A DNA stretch of 64,000 nt, taken from the NCBI GenBank assembly GCA_963761005.1, contig CAVXFK010000015.1:1-64000 (forward strand). Direction: 5' to 3'. The position numbers and the translations under genes are program-made. The stretch is from DASWJZ01 sp963761005. GTDB lineage: Bacteria; Pseudomonadota; Alphaproteobacteria; Rhizobiales; Afifellaceae. This document shows, piece after piece, positions 56,490 to 64,000 of the stretch. The notes under the pieces are model-generated. The model was given only the letters and a program-made list of their open reading frames with translations. It had not been told where the DNA came from and made no database searches. Within the stretch, counting starts at the first letter, position 1, and the number at the start of each line of letters is the position of its first letter.

Positions 56490-57683
56490 ATGCTGGTCGA
56501 CGTCGAAAGCAAGAGCGCGATCGACGATCTTCTGCAGGACGCTGTAGACGCCGGGCGCGTGCCCGGCGTGATCGCCGTAGCCGTCGACGACAAGGAGACG
56601 CTTTACGAGGGCTCGGCCGGCGTTCGCAGCCTCGCGACCGGCGTCCCGATGACGCCCGACTCCGTGCTTTGGTACGCCTCGATGACGAAGGCGCTGGTCG
56701 GCACCGCCGCAATGCAGCTCGTGGAACAGGGAAAGGTCGATCTCGACGAGCCGATCAGCCGCGTGGTCCCCGGCCTTGCGAATCCGAAGGTGCTCGAGGG
56801 TTACGACGACGCCGGCAAGCCGATCCTGCGCCCGGCGCGCCGGCCGATCACGCTCCGGCATCTGCTGACCCATACGTCGGGCTTCGGCTACGACATCTGG
56901 AACGGCTCGGTGGACCGCTATATGCGCGAAAACGACATCCCGCTCCTCGTCGACTGCAAGGTGAGCTCGCTCGGACAACCGCTCGCCGCCGAGCCCGGCG
57001 AGAAGTGGGAATACGGCATCTCCATCGACTGGGTCGGTCAGGTGGTCGAGGCGCTGAGTGGCGCGGACCTCGAGACATATCTCTCCGAGAACCTCTTCAA
57101 GCCGCTCGGTATGAAGGACACCGCCTTCATCATCCGCCCGGCGCAGCGCAAGCGTCTGGCGACTGTGCATCAGCGCCAGCTCGACGGCTCGCTGAAGCCG
57201 ATCGAACATGAGATCTCGCAGGAGCCCGAATTTTTCATGGGCGGCGGCGGGCTCTACGGCACCGCCCGCGACTACGCGAAGTTCGTGCAGATGATGCTGA
57301 ACGACGGCCGCGCGCGCGACGGCACCGAGGTGCTGAAGCCGGAGACCGTGGCGCTGATGGGCGAGAACAGCATCGGCGCGATCGAGGCGGGCGTCTTGAA
57401 GACCCACCTGCCGCAGCTTTCCTACGATGCCAATTTCTTCCCCGGCATGTCGCAGAAATGGGGGCTGAGCTTTCTGATCAACATGAAAGACGCGCCGAAC
57501 GGCAGAAGCGCCGGCAGTCTCACCTGGGCCGGTCTCGCTAACACGTATTTCTGGATCGACCGGAAGAAGCGCGTCGGCGGCGTGATCATGACGCAGATAT
57601 TGCCGTTCGCCGACCCGATCGTGCTCGATCTCTACGGCGCGTTCGAACGGAGCGTCTACCGCGACCTGAAGCGAGCGGCCTGA
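56490..57683 (+). CDS. Serine hydrolase of the class C beta-lactamase fold (EstB/CubicO type)
   Basis: A 397-residue hydrolase with no signal peptide, so probably cytoplasmic and an esterase or amidase rather than a resistance enzyme. The nucleophile motif is YASMTKALVGTAAMQL (S-M-T-K) and the tyrosine is in EYGISIDWVGQ. MGGGGLYGTARDYAKFVQM and the C-terminal segment SLTWAGLANTYFWID are family features. GGGAGGG precedes the ATG. It closes the second importer operon, so its substrate may be what the importer brings in. Confidence 0.87.
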   Translation: MLVDVESKSAIDDLLQDAVDAGRVPGVIAVAVDDKETLYEGSAGVRSLATGVPMTPDSVLWYASMTKALVGTAAMQLVEQGKVDLDEPISRVVPGLANPKVLEGYDDAGKPILRPARRPITLRHLLTHTSGFGYDIWNGSVDRYMRENDIPLLVDCKVSSLGQPLAAEPGEKWEYGISIDWVGQVVEALSGADLETYLSENLFKPLGMKDTAFIIRPAQRKRLATVHQRQLDGSLKPIEHEISQEPEFFMGGGGLYGTARDYAKFVQMMLNDGRARDGTEVLKPETVALMGENSIGAIEAGVLKTHLPQLSYDANFFPGMSQKWGLSFLINMKDAPNGRSAGSLTWAGLANTYFWIDRKKRVGGVIMTQILPFADPIVLDLYGAFERSVYRDLKRAA

Positions 57684-57805
57684 AGCCGCGTCAGCTCAAG
57701 AAGGACGAATTGGGGCGACCTCGGCCCGCGCGCCGCGTTTGTGCGCCGGGCTCAGGAATTCCGATCGCCTCAACCCTGGCGGCCGCAAGCGCGTCCGCGG
57801 TCTGG

Positions 57806-58102
57806 CTATTCGGCGGCGATGAACTTCTCGCCGCGGAAGTCGGGTGCGCTCTCCGCCTCGCGGGCGCGGCTCACCTTCACCGTCGGCAGCTTGGTGACGC
57901 CCGACGGCTCGACCGTCGACACGTCGATGTCGTCTTCGGCCGCCTTCAGTGCGCCGAGGAAAGTATTCAGCTCGGTGAGAGTCATGCGCAGATAAGCTTC
58001 CGAAGACTGCCGCTTCTTGCTCCCGTCGAGGACGGAGAGCGAAAAGCCCATGCGCTCCAAATCGAAATCGCGGATCTCGATGCCGATGTTCAGCTTACTC
58101 AT
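57806..58102 (-). CDS. Hypothetical protein, 98 residues
   Basis: A soluble acidic protein beginning MSKLNIGIEIRDFDLERMGF. The ATG at 58102 has GAGGAG ten bases upstream, and base composition and codon use fit the genome. It contains an amphipathic segment EAYLRMTLTELNTFLGALKA and a charged, probably disordered tail. No family recognised. It stands alone between the catabolic locus and cutA, with a 120-base gap to the convergent hydrolase gene. Confidence 0.65.
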   Translation of the reverse strand: MSKLNIGIEIRDFDLERMGFSLSVLDGSKKRQSSEAYLRMTLTELNTFLGALKAAEDDIDVSTVEPSGVTKLPTVKVSRAREAESAPDFRGEKFIAAE

Positions 58103-58470
58103 CACCACTCTCCTCAGAACGCGAGCCGTTTACGACGGTCCAACTGTCGGCTCGAGGTCGACAAAGGACTAACGGACTCTTAACCAACACGCCAGGGATT
58201 GGTCGGTAGAGGGTTAACCTGAACGGCGAGCAAACCCCCCACCCGGTCTCCCAAGAACCGGGCTCTTCGACTTCTAAGATGCAGTCGATTAATAATCCTC
58301 GACTGCGTCGGTCCGATGACTTCTGTCCGATACTAAGCGGGCGAAATGAAGCGCCGCCGCGGCGCGGATGAGGCGTCGCGGCGACGCATTTCTGGCGTTC
58401 ACATGGCAGACATCGCGGCCGCAAGACCCTCCCGCAAATCAGCGCCGTCCATGGTTCCTGCCACCCTGTC
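58103..58470. other. Intergenic region, no gene seen
   Basis: About 370 bases between two minus-strand genes. Frames crossing it lack family similarity, ribosome sites and normal codon use. It has short AT-rich patches (TTAACCAAC, GATTAATAATCC) that could be the promoter of the gene at 57806-58102; nothing more specific is seen. Confidence 0.45.
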
Positions 58471-58806
58471 TCAGCCGATCCCCTCGAGGAGCCACGCACG
58501 ATAGGGCGCGTTCACGCCGGCAAGCGGCAGCGTCAGGATCGCGGGCACCTCGTAGGGATGCTCGCGGGCGAGGAATTCGGCGGCACGCGGAGCGGCATCG
58601 GCGCTCGTCTTGGCGATCAGCACCGCCTCGCTCGCCTCCTCGCGGGCGCCCTGCCAGTCATAGAGCGACACCATGCCGGGCAGGATGTCGATGCAGCCGG
58701 CAAGCCGCGCATCAAGCAGCGCGCCGCCGATCCGCTTCGCCGATTCAAGGTCCGAGCACGGGCAGTAGATCAGAACCATGGGCGTCGCAGCGCGGTTCTC
58801 AGGCAT
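58471..58806 (-). CDS. cutA: Divalent-cation tolerance protein CutA1
   Basis: A 111-residue trimeric ferredoxin-like protein. The family pattern is complete: VLIYCPCSDLESAKRIGGAL then RLAGCIDILPGMVSLYDWQG, EASEAVLIAKTSADAAPRAA and EHPYEVPAILTLPL. Originally linked to copper tolerance, but its exact role is unsettled. It diverges from nadK with 58 bases between starts. Confidence 0.93.
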   Translation of the reverse strand: MPENRAATPMVLIYCPCSDLESAKRIGGALLDARLAGCIDILPGMVSLYDWQGAREEASEAVLIAKTSADAAPRAAEFLAREHPYEVPAILTLPLAGVNAPYRAWLLEGIG

Positions 58807-58864
58807 CCCGTTCCTCCCTCACCTCTCACTGTTCACTACGCCAATCCGCCTATAGAACGACGCC

Positions 58865-59623
58865 ATGACCAAGATCGCGCTCCTGGCCAGCGAAGCGCCC
58901 GAGGCCCTTGAGGCGGCGGAGGCGCTGCGTGCGCGCTATGGCGACGTGCCGGTCGGCGAGGCGGACGTCGTGGTCGCGCTCGGCGGCGACGGCCTGATGC
59001 TGAAAGCGCTGCACGAGACGATGAGCACGGGAAAGCCGATCTACGGCATGAACCGCGGCTCGGTCGGCTTCCTCATGAACGAGTATCGGGCCGACGGGCT
59101 GATAGAGCGGCTGGCGGCCGCCAAGGTCGAGACCATCCATCCGCTGCTTGCAACCGTCGTCAATGAAGAAGGAACGAGCCGCGCGCACGCCATCAACGAG
59201 GTCTCGCTGCTGCGCCAATCCTACCAGGCGGCAAAGCTCAGGATCAGCGTCGACAGCCACGTGCGGCTCGACGAGCTGATCTGCGACGGCGTGCTCCTTT
59301 CGACGCCCGCCGGCTCGACCGCCTACAATCTTTCCGCCCATGGCCCGATCATGCCGATCGACGCGCCGCTCCTGGCGCTGACGCCGATCAGCGCATTCCG
59401 CCCGCGCAGCTGGAGGGGCGCGCTTCTGCCTAACCACGTGAAGGTCTTGATCGCCGTGCTCGAAGCCGACAAGCGCCCCGTCAACGCTGTCGCCGACCAC
59501 GTGGAGTTCAAGAGCGTGAGCGAAGTCGCGATCGAGGAGGACCACAGCGTCGCCTCGCTCATCATGTTCGACCACGAGCATTCGTGGGACGAGCGCATCC
59601 TCGCCGAGCAGTTCCGCTACTGA
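58865..59623 (+). CDS. nadK: NAD kinase
   Basis: A 252-residue kinase that phosphorylates NAD to NADP, the cell's only route to NADP. The GGDG motif is at residues 40-43 (VVVALGGDGLMLKALH), followed by NRGSVGFLMN, HAINEVSLLRQ and TPAGSTAYNLSAHGPIMP. Length matches the short alphaproteobacterial form. Its 3' end overlaps the convergent wall hydrolase gene by 62 bases. Confidence 0.95.
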   Translation: MTKIALLASEAPEALEAAEALRARYGDVPVGEADVVVALGGDGLMLKALHETMSTGKPIYGMNRGSVGFLMNEYRADGLIERLAAAKVETIHPLLATVVNEEGTSRAHAINEVSLLRQSYQAAKLRISVDSHVRLDELICDGVLLSTPAGSTAYNLSAHGPIMPIDAPLLALTPISAFRPRSWRGALLPNHVKVLIAVLEADKRPVNAVADHVEFKSVSEVAIEEDHSVASLIMFDHEHSWDERILAEQFRY

Positions 59624-60374
59624 GCTCGAGAGTTAGCCCGTTACTGGCGAGGATGATCGCCTCGATGCTCGTCGGTGGAAGCGGCTGCGGCGCCTCCACG
59701 TAGGCCGGCCGCGGCTGCGGCACTCCCACGTATCCCGGCTGCTGCGAAGGTGCGGCGGCGGCGTAGACAGGCGCCGGCTGCTGCGGCTCCGGCGTCTCCG
59801 TGACGACGCGATAGCCGCTGCCGAGGAACCAGCGCGGCGCGCTGACGGAATCGAGCGGACCCGCCGCCGCGATCACGCTGCGCGGGATATAGGCGCGGCC
59901 CGTCTGCTGACGCTCATAGAAGGCGTTGCCGCCGGCGACCGCCACGTAGTGCATGTTCGAGTAGCCATAGGTGCGCCCGGCGGTATGGAAGAACATCGCC
60001 TTGCCGACACCGCGGTGGCGCCTGCCTCTCAGCACCTGGTCGGCAACGTGATAGGCGCGGTCGCGGCTCGCTCCTGCGGGCATCGGATTGGAAAGAGCGC
60101 CTGGGGCGAACTGGTTCGGCTGTCCGACCACCGCGCAGACACTGTTTGGGTATTTGTTGGATCCGACCCGGTTCATCACCACCGTGCCGACCGCGAGCAT
60201 CCCCTCGTCGCTCGAGCGGATCGACTCGAAATACATGACGCGCGCCATGCAGTCGCGGTCGCGGAGGTTCCCGCCGAGCAGGTGCCCGCAAGCGGCGAGC
60301 CCGCTGAGCGCAAATCCGATGAAGGCGACACGTGCGAGACGCGCGAACGCGCCCGACCGTCGATACGCTGCCAT
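59562..60374 (-). CDS. SleB-type cell-wall hydrolase, probable lipoprotein
   Basis: A 270-residue envelope protein. The start MAAYRRSGAFARLARVAFIG leads to a lipobox LSGLAACG at residues ~23-31. The hydrolase_2 (SleB/CwlJ) domain follows: DRDCMARVMYFESIRSSDEG (catalytic Glu), GTVVMNRVGSNKYPNSVCAV and HTAGRTYGYSNMHYVAVAGG. The C-terminus is Pro/Gln-rich and runs 62 bases into the convergent nadK; the last ~20 residues look unstructured, so a missed frame break or real overlap are both possible. Probably cleaves peptidoglycan glycan strands. Confidence 0.8.
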   Translation of the reverse strand: MAAYRRSGAFARLARVAFIGFALSGLAACGHLLGGNLRDRDCMARVMYFESIRSSDEGMLAVGTVVMNRVGSNKYPNSVCAVVGQPNQFAPGALSNPMPAGASRDRAYHVADQVLRGRRHRGVGKAMFFHTAGRTYGYSNMHYVAVAGGNAFYERQQTGRAYIPRSVIAAAGPLDSVSAPRWFLGSGYRVVTETPEPQQPAPVYAAAAPSQQPGYVGVPQPRPAYVEAPQPLPPTSIEAIILASNGLTLELSSGTARRGCARPTNARGRT

Positions 60375-60513
60375 ACGAGACACCCGCCCAAACCGGCATT
60401 CGACGGCGGGCATCTTGTCCAGGAAGGCAAAACGATTGGTTAAGAAACGGTCGTGGCGACCCGGCGAAACAAGCGGCGATTTGGCCGGACCGTGCGGTGT
60501 CCCCACGCCCTCG

Positions 60514-60612
60514 TCGTCATTGCCGGGCTCGACCCGGCAATCCATTCCGTGACGGCCGCGGCTCGCCTCCGCGGTCACAAATGGATTCCCGGATCAGGTC
60601 CGGGCAAGACGA
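60514..60612. repeat. Palindromic intergenic repeat element
   Basis: A 99-base mosaic palindrome. The outer arms, TCGTCATTGCCGGGCTCGAC... and the complement of ...GGTCCGGGCAAGACGA (32 bases each, 60514-60545 and 60581-60612), match at most positions. The centre holds a second inverted repeat, GTGAC...CCGCGG and CCGCGG...TCAC. Sequences of this type are scattered in many copies in Hyphomicrobiales genomes between genes. It lies just past the end of the DUF2336 gene. Confidence 0.75.
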
Positions 60613-60626
60613 CCTTTGTTGGAGTT

Positions 60627-61776
60627 CTAAGCCGCTTCGCTGAGCTGCTCCGCGTAGCCGCGCGCAGCCGACGCGCTTGGCATCGCGGGCAAAGCGCCGA
60701 AGCAGAACGAGTATCCGGTCGAGCTCGTGGTCCCCCCGCTTCTGGTAGCGCGCGACGATCGCGTCGATCAGGCGCGTGGCACGCCGATAGTCGCTGCCTT
60801 CCCCGGCATCCATGCCGCCCTGGCGGATCACGTCGATCGCGGCGGCGAAGACCGGGAACGTCTTCGTCGGCAGCTTCGCCTTCTCAAGCAGCGCGCGCAG
60901 ATTTGCCGGGCGCGCGGACGCGATCAGCGCCGAGACCCGCTCGCGCGGCACCTTTGCGAGCGCCGAAAGCGCTGTCTCGAAGAGGAGCGTCTGCCCCGAC
61001 GCAACGGCGCGGATCAGGAAGGCGGGCGTCAGCGCATCGCCCTCGATGAGCTGGGTGACGAGCGCCGGCATGTTCTCCGCCGGCGCTTCGAAGGCGGCGG
61101 CAATCGTTGCGCATTCGCGCGCGTCCCGGGTCACCGCGGCGGCGCGCTCCGGCGTCGTCCAGCCGTGCGCGACAATCAGCTCGCGCAGCGCCTCGGCCAG
61201 TCGGCCGAGCAGGATTTCGCGCACGTCGAGCGGAAGGTCCTTACGATCGAGCAGCGCCTGGCGCAGCTCCGGGGAGTCGCCGTGCCGGGCGATGATCCGG
61301 TCGAGTGTGAAGCGCGGCACCCGCGCGCCGGGGTTGCAGACGAGCACTCGGCACGCCTCGACGGTCCCGACCTCCCCGATCGCTGCCGAGACCGCGCGCG
61401 ACAGGAACGGGCGCCTGGCGACGGCGATCTGCATCGTCTCGCGACGCGTCGCCACCAGGTCGACGAGCTCGCAGTCGAGGATAACGGGCGAACGCGCCAC
61501 CACCTTCGTTGCGATCGGCTCGCGGTCCGCCGTGAGCGACATGATGATGTGGGCCGGGGCCGTCTCGCTGTCGCAAAGCCCGTCGGCGAGCACCGCGCGC
61601 ACGTCGACCGCGGGGTCGTCGAGGAACACCGTCATCGCCGCCTCGATCTCGTCGCGCTCGTCCTCTGGAACGCCGGGAAGCAGGTAGTTGCGCGCCAGCT
61701 CGCGCGCCGCCCCGGCGCGGGTAGCGACCGGCGCTTTCCGAGCCCATTGGACGAAGCTCTCAACCATCGCGCTCAT
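60627..61776 (-). CDS. DUF2336 family protein, apparent frame break near its end
   Basis: A protein of about 382 residues made of helical repeats of the DUF2336 type. It starts MSAMVESFVQWARKAPVATR and includes DDPAVDVRAVLADGLCDSET, ARSPVILDCELVDLVA and IARHGDSPELRQALLDRKDL. Near 60675 the frame slips after RRFARDAKRVG; skipping one base gives ARGYAEQLSEAA and a stop at 60627, a natural end. Uncorrected, the frame runs into the palindromic repeat. Function unknown; the family is widespread in alphaproteobacteria. GGGGAT precedes the ATG. Confidence 0.82.
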
Positions 61777-61923
61777 GTAAATCCCCGGCCCCGCGAGCAG
61801 TTTCCCGCTTCGAACGACGTTAACGAATGGTGCACAAAGAGACTTAACGAATCGTTGCCGGCGGCCGGGACGCCCTTCCGGCGCCGTGCCCAAGCCGCTA
61901 GTCTTGATTTGGAGGGGGCCCCG

Positions 61924-62379
61924 ATGGCCGGACTTTATTACGAGGATTTCGCGCCCAAGCAGCTCTTCCACCATCCGCTTCGGCGCACCGTCACCGAGAT
62001 GGACAACATCCTCTTCTCCAGCCTGACGCTCAATCCGCAGCCGCTCCATATCGACCGCCAGTTCTGCGAGACCGAGACGGAATGGGGCCAGCCGCTCATG
62101 AACTCGCTGTTCACGCTCGGCCTCATGATCGGCATTTCGGTCAACGACACGACCGTCGGAACCACGATCGCCAATCTCGGCATGGCCGAGGTGCGCTTCC
62201 CAAATCCGCTCTTCCAGGGCGACACCGTGCACGTCACCACCGAGGTGATCGCGAAGCGCGAGTCGAAGTCGCGCCCCGACGCGGGGATCGTCGAGTTCGA
62301 GCACAAATGCTTCAACCAGCGTGACACGCTGGTTGCGATCTGCCGCCGCCAGGCCTTCATGAAGAAGCGGGCTGGCTAG
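61924..62379 (+). CDS. MaoC-like acyl-CoA dehydratase
   Basis: A 151-residue hot-dog-fold protein. The hydratase 2 motif NPQPLHIDRQFCETETEWGQ carries the Asp/His pair; VNDTTVGTTIANLGMAEVRF and GDTVHVTTEVIAKRESKSRP follow. GGAGG lies before the ATG. It directly abuts a CitE-like lyase gene (stop TAG then GTG), an arrangement seen in many alphaproteobacteria. It may hydrate a methylmalyl- or mesaconyl-type CoA ester; that is inference. Confidence 0.88.
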   Translation: MAGLYYEDFAPKQLFHHPLRRTVTEMDNILFSSLTLNPQPLHIDRQFCETETEWGQPLMNSLFTLGLMIGISVNDTTVGTTIANLGMAEVRFPNPLFQGDTVHVTTEVIAKRESKSRPDAGIVEFEHKCFNQRDTLVAICRRQAFMKKRAG

Positions 62380-63333
62380 GTGCGATCCTTCCTCTTCGTG
62401 CCCGGCGACAGCGAGCGCAAGCTCGACAAGGCGCTGCGGGCCGGCGCCGACGCGCTGATCGTCGACCTCGAAGATTCCGTCGCGCCCGCCGCCAAGGACG
62501 CGGCGCGGCGAAGCGCCCTCGCCTTCCTGAACGCACACCGCGCCACCGCCCCGAGGCCGCGTATCTACGTGCGCATCAATGCGCTCTCTACGCCCCTGGC
62601 CGACGGCGACCTCGACGTCGTGATGACCGGCGCCCCCGATGGCATCATGCTGCCAAAGGCTTGCGGCGGCGGCGACGTGACGCTGCTCGACGCGAAGCTT
62701 TCGGTGCGCGAGGCGCTCCACGGCATCGAGGACGGCGCGACCAAAATAGTGGTGCTCGCGACCGAGAGCGCCGCCTCGATCTTCACGCTCGGCACTTATC
62801 GCGGCGCAAGCCCGCGGCTCGCCGGGCTGACGTGGGGCGCGGAGGACCTGGGCGCGGACGTCGGCGCGCTTCAGACCCGCGCCGACGGCGACTGGACCGA
62901 GCCGTTCCGCGTGGTGCGGCACCTCGCGCTCTTCGCCGCGACTGCTGCGGGCGTCCAGGCGATCGACGCGGTCTATGCCGACTTCCGCGATTTGGAGGGG
63001 CTGAAGCGCGACTGCGCCGCCGCGCGCCGCGCCGGCTTCACCGGCAAGCTTGCGATCCACCCCGACCAGATCGAGGCGATCAACGAGGCCTTCACGCCCT
63101 CGCCCGAGGCGATCGCGCATGCCGAGCGCGTCGTCGCCGCCTTCGCCGCGTCGGGCGATGCCGGCGTGACCTCGCTCGATGGCAAGATGCTCGACATCCC
63201 GCATCTGAAGGCCGCCAAGCACCTCCTCGCCACAGTCATTCCTTTGGAAAATCAAGACCCGCTGGCGGCCCCAACCGAAGGCTCGGCGCCGACGCCGATG
63301 GCTGAGGATCCTACTCCGTCCACGCCCTCGTAA
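62380..63333 (+). CDS. CitE-like CoA ester lyase (HpcH/HpaI family)
   Basis: A 317-residue TIM-barrel lyase with a GTG start immediately after the maoC stop. Seen: FVPGDSERKLDKALRAGADA then LIVDLEDSVAPAAKDAAR, YVRINALSTPLADGDLD, GIMLPKACGGGDV, ATESAASIFTLGTYRG and LTWGAEDLGADVG. These fit malyl-CoA or beta-methylmalyl-CoA lyases and CitE-like proteins. The Pro-rich last 30 residues are extra, and the end overlaps the convergent nitroreductase by 23 bases. Confidence 0.88.
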   Translation: MRSFLFVPGDSERKLDKALRAGADALIVDLEDSVAPAAKDAARRSALAFLNAHRATAPRPRIYVRINALSTPLADGDLDVVMTGAPDGIMLPKACGGGDVTLLDAKLSVREALHGIEDGATKIVVLATESAASIFTLGTYRGASPRLAGLTWGAEDLGADVGALQTRADGDWTEPFRVVRHLALFAATAAGVQAIDAVYADFRDLEGLKRDCAAARRAGFTGKLAIHPDQIEAINEAFTPSPEAIAHAERVVAAFAASGDAGVTSLDGKMLDIPHLKAAKHLLATVIPLENQDPLAAPTEGSAPTPMAEDPTPSTPS

Positions 63334-63886
63334 TCCCCTCCACATCCGGCCTATCCCGCTCCACCGGCGGCACCGTCGGCGTGCCGATGTGGAGAAAGCC
63401 CGTCACCTTCTCCCCCGGCTTCAGCCCGAGCCAGGCTTTTGCCTCCTCGTCATAGGCGTACCAGCCGGTCAGCCAGTTGACCGAAAAGCCATAGGCGTTC
63501 GCGGCGTGGACGAGGTTCAGAGCCACGCAGGCCGAGGAAAGCTCTTGCTCCCAGAGCGGGATTTTCGGGTGGTTGGCGATCGGCGCAGAGACGACGGCGA
63601 CAACGAGCGGCGCGTCGAGGAAGCCCTTCGCCTTGCCGTCGCGCACCGCCCGCTCCTTCTCGTCCGGGTGCTTCGCCGCGATCTTCTGGAGCCCCGCAAC
63701 CGCCTTCTCCCGTGCCGCGCGATCGAAGAGGATGAAGCGCCAGGGCGCGAGCTTGCCGTGGTCGGGGACGCGCGCTGCGATCGTCAGCATGGCGCGGAGC
63801 GTCTCGGGGTCGGGCGCCGGCGCGCCAAGCTGCGAGGCTGGAATTGTTCGCCGCGTCTTGAGATAGTGCACCAGCCCTTCGTTCAT
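63311..63886 (-). CDS. Nitroreductase family protein (YdjA-like)
   Basis: A 191-residue FMN-dependent reductase. Seen: HYLKTRRTIPASQLGAPAPD with the FMN-binding RRT, RVPDHGKLAPWRFILFDRA, WEQELSSACVALNLVHAANA and a C-terminal KVTGFLHIGTPTVPP. The short length and DHGKLAPWR motif match the YdjA subgroup. Substrate unknown. It is convergent with citE. Confidence 0.88.
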   Translation of the reverse strand: MNEGLVHYLKTRRTIPASQLGAPAPDPETLRAMLTIAARVPDHGKLAPWRFILFDRAAREKAVAGLQKIAAKHPDEKERAVRDGKAKGFLDAPLVVAVVSAPIANHPKIPLWEQELSSACVALNLVHAANAYGFSVNWLTGWYAYDEEAKAWLGLKPGEKVTGFLHIGTPTVPPVERDRPDVEGITRAWTE

Positions 63887-63904
63887 CGGAAAACCCCTTT
63901 GGAA

Positions 63905-64000
63905 TCAGCAGGTCTTGAATTCGCCATTCTCGCGCGGCTTACCACGGTCGCCCGCGAATTTGCCATTCCAGGGGATGACCCGCCGATGCTCCTGATCGCG
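63905..64000 (-). CDS. 3' end of an unidentified gene
   Basis: The minus strand from the window edge reads 31 codons without stop, including RVIPWNGKFAGDRGKPRENG, and ends EFKTC at a TGA. Codon use fits the genome. It lies 18 bases upstream of the nitroreductase start. Too little is visible to identify it. Confidence 0.5.
   Translation of the reverse strand, partial: RDQEHRRVIPWNGKFAGDRGKPRENGEFKTC

Noticed and set aside
56490..57683. A beta-lactam resistance enzyme
   Set aside because: It has the SxxK motif of the fold but no signal peptide, and its operon context with an importer fits an esterase.
60517..63345. Very long minus-strand frame through the MaoC and CitE genes
   Set aside because: Only the segment from 61776 leftwards encodes a DUF2336 protein; the upstream part is antisense to two well-supported genes.

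Overview
The window looks like chromosome of a GC-rich (by eye, mid-60s per cent) alphaproteobacterium of the order Hyphomicrobiales (Rhizobiales). The evidence is the gene order tRNA-Thr, rlmB, tRNA-Tyr, tRNA-Gly, tRNA-Trp, secE, nusG, rplKAJL, rpoBC, rpsLG, fusA, tuf, two BA14K-like secreted proteins, a DUF2336 protein, and alphaproteobacterial-length RpoB and RpoC. Genus is not resolvable by reading alone.

Region 1 (1-17190, minus strand) is the core transcription/translation block. It carries about twenty single-base frame breaks in genes that must be intact in a living cell. Break density is highest at coordinate 1 (tuf, fusA) and falls away by rpoB, which points to low-coverage sequence at a contig end rather than biology. 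All coordinates there span whole genes across the breaks.

Region 2 (17440-24474) holds a four-gene Fe/polyamine/thiamine-class ABC importer on the plus strand, inserted between tRNA-Trp and tRNA-Gly where many relatives keep a second tuf. It is followed by tRNA-Gly, tRNA-Tyr, rlmB, a membrane protein, two BA14K-like proteins and tRNA-Thr. Next to tRNA-Thr lies about 1 kb of AT-rich, degenerate sequence (24475-25500) with a broken DUF3800 gene, probably the remnant of a mobile island.

Region 3 (25559-29506) is a complete larA-larC-larE-larB set: a LarA-family 2-hydroxyacid racemase/epimerase plus the three enzymes that build its nickel-pincer cofactor. Region 4 (29503-36981) is a tightly coupled minus-strand operon leuC-leuD-leuB-molybdenum hydroxylase large subunit-MBL hydrolase, divergent from a LysR regulator. 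Its make-up suggests a catabolic paralogue of the leucine enzymes.

Region 5 (36985-57683) is a catabolic locus. It has two ribose-type ABC importers, a GntR/FCD regulator, an IclR regulator, an SCP2-like protein with an alpha/beta hydrolase, a flavin reductase-like protein, an aldehyde dehydrogenase, a fused two-domain class III CoA-transferase, an SMP-30 lactonase-like protein, a thiolase-like protein lacking the usual cysteine with its DUF35 partner, and a serine beta-lactamase-fold hydrolase. Four copies of the AT-rich motif ATGATGCATT (one with a single mismatch) lie at the promoters of this locus and define a probable local GntR regulon. This is the best candidate in the window for an undescribed pathway; its substrate is unknown.

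Region 6 (57806-64000) is housekeeping and miscellaneous: a small conserved-looking protein, cutA, nadK, a SleB-type cell-wall hydrolase, a palindromic repeat, a DUF2336 protein, a MaoC-CitE pair, a nitroreductase and the end of one further gene.
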